From Marinoscillum sp049115815 (GTDB lineage: Bacteria; Bacteroidota; Bacteroidia; Cytophagales; Cyclobacteriaceae), in the NCBI GenBank assembly GCA_049115815.1, contig JAGDZO010000019.1, forward strand, positions 1 through 64,000: 64,000 nt of DNA, read 5' to 3'. The notes under the pieces are model-generated. The model did no database searches and was not told the DNA's origin. It worked only from the letters and a program-made list of their open reading frames with translations. Below, in pieces: positions 51,398 through 59,624 of this stretch (positions within the stretch are counted from its first letter, which is position 1; the number at the start of each line of letters is the position of its first letter). A program made the translations under genes and the position numbers.

Positions 51398-52186
51398 ATG
51401 CAGTTTTCTGATACAATTTCCGTCCTTGGCTGTGGCTGGCTTGGATTGCCTTTGGCTAAATCATTGGTCGAAAAGGGATATGAAGTGCGCGGTAGCACGA
51501 GGCATCCATCCAAAATCTCAAAACTGAGAAATGGTGGGATCACACCTTACATTATAGACTTAAATCCCACTTCACTTAATATTCCCACCTTCTTTTCAAG
51601 CAATATTCTTATCATCAATCTCCCTCCGAGAAACCATGGCGGAGATGAAAAGATGTACGAAAAGGTATTGTCCTTCGTAAGACAGTCGGCCATAAGAAAC
51701 AAAGTGGAAAAAGTGATTTTCATAAGCTCAACGGGCGTTTATCTGGAATCAAATAAGCAAGTGACAGAAACTGATGCTAGCTACGAAGGGCTCAGCAGAG
51801 CTGGCATCTCATTGCTGAAAATGGAAGAAATGTTTTCTAAAAGCAGCTTGACTACTACCGTGATAAGGTTTGGAGGGTTGTATGGTCCCGACAGACATCC
51901 AGGCAACTTCCTAAAGCAGAAGGAAAATCTTCCGGGTGCCTCGAACCCTATCAATATGATTCATCTTGATGATTGTATTGGGATGATTCACTATATCATA
52001 GAGCATGAACTCTGGGGGGAAGTTTTCAACGGTTGCTCACCCAACCTACCCACTAGAGAGAAGTTTTATCAAAATGCCGCTACGGAACTTGGCGTGCAGC
52101 CGCCTATATTCTCCTGTCAAGAAAAACCATACAAAAAAGTCTCATCGAAACTCATCATTTCACATGGCTATCAATTCATACATTGA
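51398..52186 (+). CDS. NAD(P)-binding SDR family protein, YeeZ-like
   Basis: 262 residues. The Rossmann start is 'ISVLGCGWLGLPLAKSLVEK' (GxGxxG), then 'GYEVRGSTRHPSKISKLRNG', 'VIFISSTGVYLESNKQVTET' and 'TTVIRFGGLYGPDRHPGNFL'. It matches the YeeZ-like extended-SDR group, which lacks the classical YxxxK pair (here 'LSRAGISLLKMEEMF'). The substrate is unknown. It is separated by 5 bp from the haem/copper lipoprotein and is probably in one transcript. Confidence 0.84.
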   Translation: MQFSDTISVLGCGWLGLPLAKSLVEKGYEVRGSTRHPSKISKLRNGGITPYIIDLNPTSLNIPTFFSSNILIINLPPRNHGGDEKMYEKVLSFVRQSAIRNKVEKVIFISSTGVYLESNKQVTETDASYEGLSRAGISLLKMEEMFSKSSLTTTVIRFGGLYGPDRHPGNFLKQKENLPGASNPINMIHLDDCIGMIHYIIEHELWGEVFNGCSPNLPTREKFYQNAATELGVQPPIFSCQEKPYKKVSSKLIISHGYQFIH

Positions 52187-52336
52187 GTTGATATCCTTTC
52201 TGTAATTTAGCGAAAACGTTTCCAAGAATAAATATTCATAAAATCTATTCAATGATTTTTTATTATTCGCAAAAATCATCTACTTTCATTGCATAATTGT
52301 TACTTATTTTGCAATATTTTAAATATCTCATACATT

Positions 52337-54259
52337 TTGAAAGCAAATAATGCATTATCCGCAATCGATCCTTCAATATTAGATATTGGAACGGAGATCC
52401 GACTGAAAAATGGTGAGATAGTCTCTCAGCAATTCTCCAAGTCGACGCATTTTTATATGCTAAAATCCGGTCGCGTAAAATTCTATCTATCGCTCGATGA
52501 GACCATGGGAGAAATAGAAGTGGGTATGAGCGACAAGAAGCTCACGCCTATTGGTTGGAGTGGATTCAATGCTCCCGGCAGATACGCCACTACGGTGAAA
52601 GTAGATACCTCAATAGCCACTTTTATCAAGTGGGATCACGCTCAGTTGATGGAGGTGCTTTCTTCTAATCCAGAATTGGGAAGAAGCTTCCTTAAGGATA
52701 TCTGTGGTAGAGCTCGGCTGTTGTATCAAGTGGCTGTCAACTACCTAAGCGAAACGGGACCTAAACTACTGTCAACTGGAAAGCCAACAACCGACGGTTA
52801 CAAGATTGTAGAACCTTCACCAGAAAAGGACCTCATCCAGTTTCTCCGTAAATCTGCCTTTTTCGAAACTTTTGACGAATTGCCATTAGAGTTTATTGCC
52901 CAATATGTAGAAGGCAGACTCTATCCTGCCAATGAGACCATATTCCTTCAAAATCAACCATCAGAAGGCCTTTTCATTTTGGGGTATGGTAAAGTTCGGT
53001 TTAGCTCTACAAGTGAATCTGGAGCCAACATTAGTTTTAGGCAGATCAATACGCCTGGATTTTTGGTAGGATGGGCTGGCGCAGTGGATATGCCCAACAT
53101 CATCAATGCACGTGCCGTCCAAGAAACGATGGTTTACCATATTTCGATAGAAAACCTTCAAAGAATTTTGAAGCGTGTTCCTGAATTGGCACACAGTCTC
53201 TATTCGCGGTTATTATGGCTATTAAGCCACCAGCTCCAAGCAGTAAGAACCCGAATCATCGCAGCAAAACTCAACCATGAAGTCTTTGCCATAGGGAACC
53301 TAATAGATCAAAATAGTGCCAAGCTGTCTTTGGATTCTGTTTTGCACAAGGTTCCACATTTGTTGGACAATAAACTGACCGTTCGGGATGCGATTGATAT
53401 GCTCGAGCAGCTGAAAGAATCAGGGTCCACCCTCGAAAAAAATATTGCTCTTACGGCACTAGATATATTGGAAGAGATAATCAACGAGGAGAAATTTTAT
53501 AGAGGACTCGTGGAAGTATACAATAGTGCGGTAAAAGCGCCTAAGGATTTGCCCGCCCCTGAGGTCAGGAAACTCAATGCCAAGGCCTACATCAAAATAT
53601 TTGACACGCAGAAACATATTATCACCGGAGAAGAAAATCTACCCGAAAATCCGGGCAATATTTTCATCTACAACCATCTGCGGAATGATCCTTATAACAC
53701 ACTGCCGAATCAATTTCAGATCACGTTGGACTCACACTTTATAAGCAGCATGATCCTTATGAGGAAGTATGGCATTCCAGGGTTGAGAATAGTTCGTGTC
53801 GGTCTGAGCAAAGAGTTTGCCCATCAGGAATACTATCAGCGTCTAGGGCATATAGACGTATTCACGGAATTGTCTGGCAAGAATCCCAAAAAGCTGAAAG
53901 AGCGAGCCAAAAAAGCATTTTTTCACGAGGCAAAGAATCATCTAAACAATGGGGGCAATCTGATCATTAGTCCTGAAGGCAACTCCTACACAACAGACGA
54001 ATCTCCTGGGCCGTTTAAAGCGGGTGCATTTAATTTGGCCCTATCAATGAAGAAGGAACCATGGATAGTCCCGATTGCAATGGCTAACTTTGAAAAACGT
54101 GCGCGAAATACGCGTTTTTCTAGTCTGATTCTCCCTCCCTTTAAGGTATCGGAGTTTATCAAAGACAAAGAGAGCAAAGAAGAAATGAAGTCTTTTTTGG
54201 CAAATTATCAAAATACATTCAGGGGCTATGTAGAGCAAGCCCAGGCCCAGGCCGAATAA
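52337..54259 (+). CDS. Double cNMP-binding domain/PlsC acyltransferase fusion
   Basis: 640 residues from a TTG at 52337; an earlier frame start at 52289 adds sixteen hydrophobic residues and is less likely. Residues about 15-125 and 175-290 each form a cyclic-nucleotide-binding-like jelly roll ('QFSKSTHFYMLKSGRVKFYL'; 'RLYPANETIFLQNQPSEGLF' then 'ILGYGKVRF'). From about 425 the sequence has a PlsC-type acyltransferase: 'IFIYNHLRNDPYNTLPN' (H-x4-D), 'GIPGLRIVRVGLSKEF' and 'LIISPEGNSYTTDESPGPFK'. It suggests a ligand-gated 1-acylglycerol-3-phosphate acyltransferase, or one acting on another lipid. No membrane helix is obvious. Confidence 0.78.
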   Translation: MKANNALSAIDPSILDIGTEIRLKNGEIVSQQFSKSTHFYMLKSGRVKFYLSLDETMGEIEVGMSDKKLTPIGWSGFNAPGRYATTVKVDTSIATFIKWDHAQLMEVLSSNPELGRSFLKDICGRARLLYQVAVNYLSETGPKLLSTGKPTTDGYKIVEPSPEKDLIQFLRKSAFFETFDELPLEFIAQYVEGRLYPANETIFLQNQPSEGLFILGYGKVRFSSTSESGANISFRQINTPGFLVGWAGAVDMPNIINARAVQETMVYHISIENLQRILKRVPELAHSLYSRLLWLLSHQLQAVRTRIIAAKLNHEVFAIGNLIDQNSAKLSLDSVLHKVPHLLDNKLTVRDAIDMLEQLKESGSTLEKNIALTALDILEEIINEEKFYRGLVEVYNSAVKAPKDLPAPEVRKLNAKAYIKIFDTQKHIITGEENLPENPGNIFIYNHLRNDPYNTLPNQFQITLDSHFISSMILMRKYGIPGLRIVRVGLSKEFAHQEYYQRLGHIDVFTELSGKNPKKLKERAKKAFFHEAKNHLNNGGNLIISPEGNSYTTDESPGPFKAGAFNLALSMKKEPWIVPIAMANFEKRARNTRFSSLILPPFKVSEFIKDKESKEEMKSFLANYQNTFRGYVEQAQAQAE

Positions 54260-54274
54260 AGCAAGAGATAGCGA

Positions 54275-54883
54275 ATGGACGAGGTGGTTATCAATATGGA
54301 ATTTGAGAAAGAGGTCGAGATTCTAGAACAAAAGATTCAGCACTTATCTGATAGAGAAGACTTGATTGTTTTCTATGGAAGTTCGTCAATACGCCTTTGG
54401 GAAGACATGGTGGAAGATTTAGCACCTCTACCTGTGCTGAACCTTGGGTTTGGTGGATCATCCTTCTCATGGTGCATCTACTATTTTGATAGATTATTTA
54501 AGAACATCAAGCCCAAGCATCTAGTGATATATGTGGGAGACAATGATTTAGCCAACGGTATTCCTCCCGAAAAGGTCTTGAAAAAATTCAAAAGACTTAC
54601 TCACCTGATTCGGATGACTTACCCAAAGGTGCCGATGGATTTTATCACCATCAAACCCAGCCCAATACGGACCTATTTACAACCTGAAATTATCCTGACC
54701 AACAATCTTATCAGAAAAGAGCTTTTAGCCACCAATAGAGCCGAATTGATCAATGTGTATGACAGTATGCTTGATGAAAAAGGTGTGGCACGACCCGAAT
54801 TGTATCTGGAAGACCAGCTACACCTCAACAGAAAAGGCTACAAAATCTGGAAAGGGATCTTGAGAAAGCATTTTGGGATTTGA
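54275..54883 (+). CDS. SGNH/GDSL hydrolase
   Basis: 202 residues. Block I 'VFYGSSSIRLWEDMVEDL' has the catalytic Ser, 'VLNLGFGGSSFSWCIYYFDR' block II, 'LVIYVGDNDLANGIPPEKVL' block III (GxND) and 'LEDQLHLNRKGYKIW' block V (DxxH). It is an esterase or deacetylase of the SGNH fold, without signal peptide. An alternative start at 54296 (MEFEKEVEIL) would omit seven residues. It follows the acyltransferase fusion by 15 bp, which suggests lipid-related work, an inference. Confidence 0.84.
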   Translation: MDEVVINMEFEKEVEILEQKIQHLSDREDLIVFYGSSSIRLWEDMVEDLAPLPVLNLGFGGSSFSWCIYYFDRLFKNIKPKHLVIYVGDNDLANGIPPEKVLKKFKRLTHLIRMTYPKVPMDFITIKPSPIRTYLQPEIILTNNLIRKELLATNRAELINVYDSMLDEKGVARPELYLEDQLHLNRKGYKIWKGILRKHFGI

Positions 54884-54905
54884 ATGAACTCCCTAATTTT
54901 CCGGC

Positions 54906-55547
54906 ATGAAAAGTTACCTTTTTCTATTAGCAGGATTGCTTACCATAAGCTGTTCGCAAAAAGTCTTCAAAGAAAAGTGGCTGGAAGTGCAAGCTCCAGA
55001 ATCATTCGAAGCGCGGTTTGAAACCACCCAAGGATACTTTGATATTCGCGCTGAGCGCAAGTGGTCACCAGCTGCTGTTGACCGCCTTTATCAACTGATC
55101 AAGCATGATTTTTATACAGATATTGCTATTTTCAGAGTAGTGCCAGATTTTGTAGTTCAGTTTGGGATAAGCGGAGATAGCACCAAGAATGCAGCTTGGA
55201 TGTCACACAAAGTACCTGATGAGCCCGTCATTAAATCCAATATATTAGGGACCGTATCATTCGCCCGAGGTGGGCCGGAAACAAGGAATATTCAAATCTT
55301 CATCAACATCAAAGACAATAGCTCAAATCTGGATGTTTCCAATTATGCAGGGGTGAAAGGCTTCCCAGTGGTAGCAGAAGTTACCTCCGGAATGGATGTG
55401 GTGACTAAGTTTTATGATGGATATGGCAATGCACCAGCCACCAAGCAAGGCCAGATATTTGAACAGGGCAATGAATACCTGAAAGAAAATTTTCCGAAAT
55501 TAGATTACATCAATTCGGCCTACCTCCTCAAGAAAAAGAAAAAGTGA
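54906..55547 (+). CDS. Peptidylprolyl isomerase, cyclophilin type, lipoprotein
   Basis: 213 residues. A lipobox (LLAGLLTISCS, Cys-16) is followed by a cyclophilin domain: 'FETTQGYFDIRAERKWSPAA', 'FYTDIAIFRVVPDFVVQFGI' (the FxRV.P.F.xQ core) and 'VSFARGGPETRNIQIFINIK'. The conserved Arg is there, but the SQFF motif is altered (IQIF). It may fold envelope proteins in the periplasm. The C-terminus is a Lys run (KKKKK) encoded by A-rich DNA that doubles as the T-rich flank of a terminator for the convergent M28 gene. Confidence 0.85.
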   Translation: MKSYLFLLAGLLTISCSQKVFKEKWLEVQAPESFEARFETTQGYFDIRAERKWSPAAVDRLYQLIKHDFYTDIAIFRVVPDFVVQFGISGDSTKNAAWMSHKVPDEPVIKSNILGTVSFARGGPETRNIQIFINIKDNSSNLDVSNYAGVKGFPVVAEVTSGMDVVTKFYDGYGNAPATKQGQIFEQGNEYLKENFPKLDYINSAYLLKKKKK

Positions 55548-55570
55548 GCCACTTATACGCGGCTCACTTT
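55541..55570. terminator. Bidirectional terminator hairpin
   Basis: A perfect 10-bp stem AAAGTGAGCC / GGCTCACTTT with a 10-base loop overlaps the cyclophilin stop. Read on the minus strand it is followed by a pyrimidine run from the complement of AAGAAAAAGAA, giving a good terminator for the M28 peptidase gene; on the plus strand T is weaker (TTTCTACTTACTTTT). Confidence 0.75.
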
Positions 55571-55593
55571 CTACTTACTTTTCGGGTTAAACT

Positions 55594-57060
55594 TTACTTT
55601 TTATAAAGTTGCTTGCCGGCTTCTTCATATTTATCTCCTGATGTCCAGAAGATGTCCTCATCAGTGTTGCCTATCAGTGTAGCGGCATAGATAAAAGACT
55701 TTGAATACTTGGTCAGGTATTCATAATCCAATGTCTGTGGTTCGTCCCCTGGCTGATGGTAGTAATCAGTAATCTGCTCGTTCATGGAAATGTAACCCGG
55801 ATCGTACGATACTGCAGGAATCCCTTTTGCAGCAAAACTTACCTGATCAGATCGGTCGTAGAAGTTTTCCTCAGGCAAAGGATCATCTATAGCTGTCATG
55901 CCAAAGGCTTCAGCAGATTCTGTATAGATGGAAGTCAATGAGGTTCTGAAAAATCCTACCACCGTCACTTTGGTCACATCGTTATATCCACCAGTGTCGG
56001 TATTGAGGTTGTAAACTGTCTTTTCAAGAGGAATTACCGGGTGATCTGCATACCATCTACTTCCCAGCAAGCCCTTCTCTTCAGCATTGCATGCCAAAAA
56101 CGCTATAGAGCGCTTCGGCGGATACTTAGCCAAATATTTGGCAGACATTAGCATATTGGCCACACCTATACCATTATCCCGAGCTCCGTTCCATATGGTA
56201 TCCCCTTCTGTCCCGCGCACTCCTACATGATCAAAATGGGCAGAGATCATAATGTACTCATCTTTCAGTGCGGGATCTGTTCCCTCTATTACGCCAAGCA
56301 CATTAGGAATTTGAATTACATCGTTGGATTTGCCTTTGATGGTCAGAGACGCCTTAGCGCCTTGATTTTCTTGAAAAAAGCTCAATAAACTATCCTGATC
56401 CAATAGCCATCCAGAAGGAAAAGACGGTTTTTCCTTTTCATCGGCTCTAGCCAATCTAAATTTCTCTCCCATAAAATAATACTGCATCAATTTCCATGGA
56501 TATCTGGTAGGTTTATAAAGCTCTATAAGGCCTACTCCTCCAGCTTCCATTACTGCTTTTTGCTTTTGCACTGTGTAGGGCGTCAGTCGAGCTTGAGGAT
56601 CTCCGTTTCCTGCTTTTACAATCACTATTTTCCCGGCAAGGTCTAAACCATTCAGATCATCGTCCAGTCCATAATTGGCATATACCAGCTCACCTTCGAA
56701 GGTTCCGTTTCCGGCGGTGTACCAGACCATTTCATCATTACCAAACGTACGATCGCCCACAGTTAGCTCTGCATATTGTGGACTCACTTCTTTGCTCAAG
56801 GAAACTTGCTGCATGTACGAATCCATTCCTGGAGCCATTTTGACTCCATATTCTCTAAATCGCTCAGCTATATATCTCGCGGCAATTAGATTTTCTTGAG
56901 TGGCAGTATTCCTTCCGCGCATCTCATCAGATGCCAGAAAATAGAGGTGGGATTTAAATTCCGTTAATTGAATCTCTTTGTTGATTGACTTAACCAACTT
57001 CTGTGCTACAGTAGTCCATGATAAGGTGGCTACTAGCAAGAATAAGAATGCTTGTTTCAT
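55594..57060 (-). CDS. M28-family peptidase (secreted aminopeptidase-like)
   Basis: 488 residues starting at the ATG at 57060; five residues more would start at 57075. The signal peptide is 'AFLFLLVATLSWTTVAQ'. A PA-like insert (about 110-260, 'ELVYANYGLDDDLNGLDLAG' then 'KIVIV') precedes the zinc-peptidase domain with 'YIMISAHFDHVG' (His, Asp), 'GARDNGIGVANMLMSAKYLA' (Asp), 'FLACNAEEKGLLGSRWYAD' (Glu, Glu) and later 'VSYDPGYI'. It is a periplasmic or secreted aminopeptidase, probably binding two zinc ions. Confidence 0.9.
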   Translation of the reverse strand: MKQAFLFLLVATLSWTTVAQKLVKSINKEIQLTEFKSHLYFLASDEMRGRNTATQENLIAARYIAERFREYGVKMAPGMDSYMQQVSLSKEVSPQYAELTVGDRTFGNDEMVWYTAGNGTFEGELVYANYGLDDDLNGLDLAGKIVIVKAGNGDPQARLTPYTVQKQKAVMEAGGVGLIELYKPTRYPWKLMQYYFMGEKFRLARADEKEKPSFPSGWLLDQDSLLSFFQENQGAKASLTIKGKSNDVIQIPNVLGVIEGTDPALKDEYIMISAHFDHVGVRGTEGDTIWNGARDNGIGVANMLMSAKYLAKYPPKRSIAFLACNAEEKGLLGSRWYADHPVIPLEKTVYNLNTDTGGYNDVTKVTVVGFFRTSLTSIYTESAEAFGMTAIDDPLPEENFYDRSDQVSFAAKGIPAVSYDPGYISMNEQITDYYHQPGDEPQTLDYEYLTKYSKSFIYAATLIGNTDEDIFWTSGDKYEEAGKQLYKK

Positions 57061-57254
57061 ATTATTGGGGTTCAATTCAAATGCGCTAACGAAACTAGAT
57101 ATTAATTTTTTGGTTCAACCAGGCCTTTGTTTGAGCGGTAATTATCATTGATAAAGCGGTTGACCTCTAAAGATTTAATAGAAATACTCTTATAAATCAC
57201 ACCTTTTTTAATCACATTACGTTTGCGCATTCACCAGAATAATTTGGTTAAACT

Positions 57255-57986
57255 ATGAAAAAATCAATACAGATTTTCACACTTATTTTCCTTGGTTTTA
57301 GTTTTCTCGTCTCAGGGCAAATGAATTATGAGATTTCAACATTCGAGACTTATATTCAATCTCGATATAAAGAATTAACTCCATTAGAAGAGACTAAACC
57401 TCCATTTGATCTTTATAGAAGAGGTATGATTGGGTATTACGATCTATTGGCAAATGATAAAAAAATCGCCAATCAAAAAATCACTTTAATTGACTTCAGA
57501 ATATCTTCGAATAAAAAGCGATTTTGGGTTATTGATATTAAATCCAACAAAGTCATACATTATAGGTTAGTCGCCCATGGAAAAAATACAGGAGAGGAAT
57601 ATGCCAAAACGTTTTCAAACAAGAAGAATTCTAATCAAAGCAGTTTGGGATTTTATATCACTGCGGAAACTTATCTGGGTAAACATGGATTGTCTTTAAG
57701 GTTGGATGGACAAGAAAAGGGATTTAATGACCAAGTAAGGAACAGAGCGGTAGTGATGCACAGTGCAAATTATGTGAGCAAGGATTTCGCCAGGAAATAC
57801 GGTCGCCTTGGAAGAAGTTATGGATGCCCCGCTATTGCGGTAAAAGACCACAAAGTGGTGATACAAGGTCTGGCAAAAGGATCCTTGCTATTTATATACT
57901 ACCCAGAGGCCAATTACGAAGCTAAAACACTGCTTAATAATGTGGAATTAGCGAGTAAGTATTATATCCAAAATTCAGATCTCTGA
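57255..57986 (+). CDS. YkuD_2-type L,D-transpeptidase
   Basis: 243 residues with a signal peptide (IFTLIFLGFSFLVSGQM). The catalytic C-terminal region 'VVMHSANYVSKDFARKYGRL' and 'GRSYGCPAIAV' (His and Cys) define the murein L,D-transpeptidase catalytic family (YkuD_2). It forms or edits peptidoglycan cross-links in the periplasm. The 3' end overlaps the convergent YcbB-like gene by 12 bp, so two L,D-transpeptidases sit end to end. Confidence 0.86.
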   Translation: MKKSIQIFTLIFLGFSFLVSGQMNYEISTFETYIQSRYKELTPLEETKPPFDLYRRGMIGYYDLLANDKKIANQKITLIDFRISSNKKRFWVIDIKSNKVIHYRLVAHGKNTGEEYAKTFSNKKNSNQSSLGFYITAETYLGKHGLSLRLDGQEKGFNDQVRNRAVVMHSANYVSKDFARKYGRLGRSYGCPAIAVKDHKVVIQGLAKGSLLFIYYPEANYEAKTLLNNVELASKYYIQNSDL

Positions 57987-59582
57987 AGACTTTTCCGTTA
58001 GCGCCGAAAGTAGTTTTTTATTTCGGCTATATATATCCTTTCGAAAGTTGAGTTGACCCGTTTCATCCACGAATGATGTCCAATATTGTAAGTGTACCTG
58101 CAGCGGAAGCTGCAGGTTGATGCTCTTGTTGGTCGTGGTTTTCACTAATTCATCAACTTTTTCTTTACTCAGTGGTGGGTTCTGTTTTGCTAATAAGTAA
58201 TATGCCAGATCTAATGGCCTGCTCAATCTGACACATCCTGAGCTCATTGCCCTTTCGGTTCTCACAAATACCTCACGATGATTGGTGTCGTGCATATAAA
58301 TATTGTAAGGGTTTGGGAAAATAAATTTAACAACACCTAAAGCATTGTTAGGCCCTGGTTCTTGCCTCAAAATATATGGAAATTGATGCTTTTTAATCGC
58401 CTCCCAATCAATCTCCTCTGGGTTGATTTCACTACCATTTTCACTGATCACCTTTATGCTTAGGTTTTGAATATGATTAGGGTTTTTGATTTGAGCCGGA
58501 ATCATATCCTGATAAAGAATAGTGGGAGGCACAGTCCAGTATGGATTCAATACAAGGTATATTAAGTTGGAAGAGAATACGGTAGTTTGTCTCAATGGCT
58601 TGCCTACCACTACATCCATTTCCAATTCGACATTTCCATCTTTGACAAGTTCCATTTCAAAAGCTGGTAAATTGATCATTATATAATGATCACCTAATTC
58701 ATTCGGAAGCCATCTGCACCGCTCTAAGTTGATGAGTAGGTCTTTGATCCGTTCTTCAATTGTAACATTCAAACATTTTAAAGTTTCTTTACCCACCGAA
58801 CCATCCGATTCAATGCCATGTCTTTTTTGATATTTTTTTAAGGCATTGAATAAATCCTCATCAAAAAGATCCGGCTCATCATTCGTAAGTATCGGCATGT
58901 CCCCCAACATTTCCAATCTTTCGCGAAGTGCAGATACAGCTACACTGCGCATAGATAGTTTTAATGTCAGATCGCTCTCAATAGAAGGCCACCCGCCTTG
59001 TTCAGCTATAGCTCGGTAACGTTTCAATTTTTCTTTGAGTCTGTCGTAAGCTTTATACTGTGGCTTAGCATCGTTCAAGGACGTCAAAACAGTATTGTCT
59101 TTTGTACATTTGGCTAGCAGGTCAAGTGGATTTCCTTCGCGCCTGACAACTTTCCATTCTGAATCAATCTCATGCGGATTCACTTTTCCAGACATGAGGT
59201 GTGTCGCCAACAGTAAAAATGAATCGGTGAGTAACAATTCAAAATTGCTGGATTCGGTAGGAGATAGCTCTTCCTTGTTCTGATAAGATTGCAATAATTC
59301 TAAATGATAATCTTCAGGATTCAATCCGTCATCATAGCTATCCTTCACCGCCTGGATCAATTCCATACTGGTAGGTTCTGTCCAAATAAACGTGAATAGG
59401 CCTTTTTGGTAAAACTCCTGAATAGACAATCGGCAAGAAACCTTTTCTTTCCCTATAGTCAATCCCTGTCCTCCTAGTTGCTCAACCTTAATTCTCAATT
59501 CATTCGAATCATCCTGTCTGATTTGAGCAAAAGATGTATTGTATATCAGCAATGAAAAAACCAAAAGTCTGATGTAATACAT
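57975..59582 (-). CDS. YcbB-like L,D-transpeptidase
   Basis: 535 residues from the ATG at 59582 (a GTG at 59600 would add six). A signal peptide (LLVFSLLIYNTSFAQI) is followed by the helical substrate domain ('VKDSYDDGLNPEDYHL'), a peptidoglycan-binding PG_binding_1 domain ('LFNALKKYQKRHGIESDGSV') and the YkuD domain with 'YMHDTNHREVFVRTERAMSS' and 'GCVRLSRPLDLAYYLL' (catalytic Cys). This is the LdtD/YcbB architecture, which creates 3-3 cross-links. It is followed 12 bp into the end of the YkuD_2 gene on the opposite strand. Confidence 0.9.
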   Translation of the reverse strand: MYYIRLLVFSLLIYNTSFAQIRQDDSNELRIKVEQLGGQGLTIGKEKVSCRLSIQEFYQKGLFTFIWTEPTSMELIQAVKDSYDDGLNPEDYHLELLQSYQNKEELSPTESSNFELLLTDSFLLLATHLMSGKVNPHEIDSEWKVVRREGNPLDLLAKCTKDNTVLTSLNDAKPQYKAYDRLKEKLKRYRAIAEQGGWPSIESDLTLKLSMRSVAVSALRERLEMLGDMPILTNDEPDLFDEDLFNALKKYQKRHGIESDGSVGKETLKCLNVTIEERIKDLLINLERCRWLPNELGDHYIMINLPAFEMELVKDGNVELEMDVVVGKPLRQTTVFSSNLIYLVLNPYWTVPPTILYQDMIPAQIKNPNHIQNLSIKVISENGSEINPEEIDWEAIKKHQFPYILRQEPGPNNALGVVKFIFPNPYNIYMHDTNHREVFVRTERAMSSGCVRLSRPLDLAYYLLAKQNPPLSKEKVDELVKTTTNKSINLQLPLQVHLQYWTSFVDETGQLNFRKDIYSRNKKLLSALTEKSSEI

Positions 59583-59624
59583 ATAGGGAATGATTGACAC
59601 TTGCCAACAAAAATTAATGTGAAT

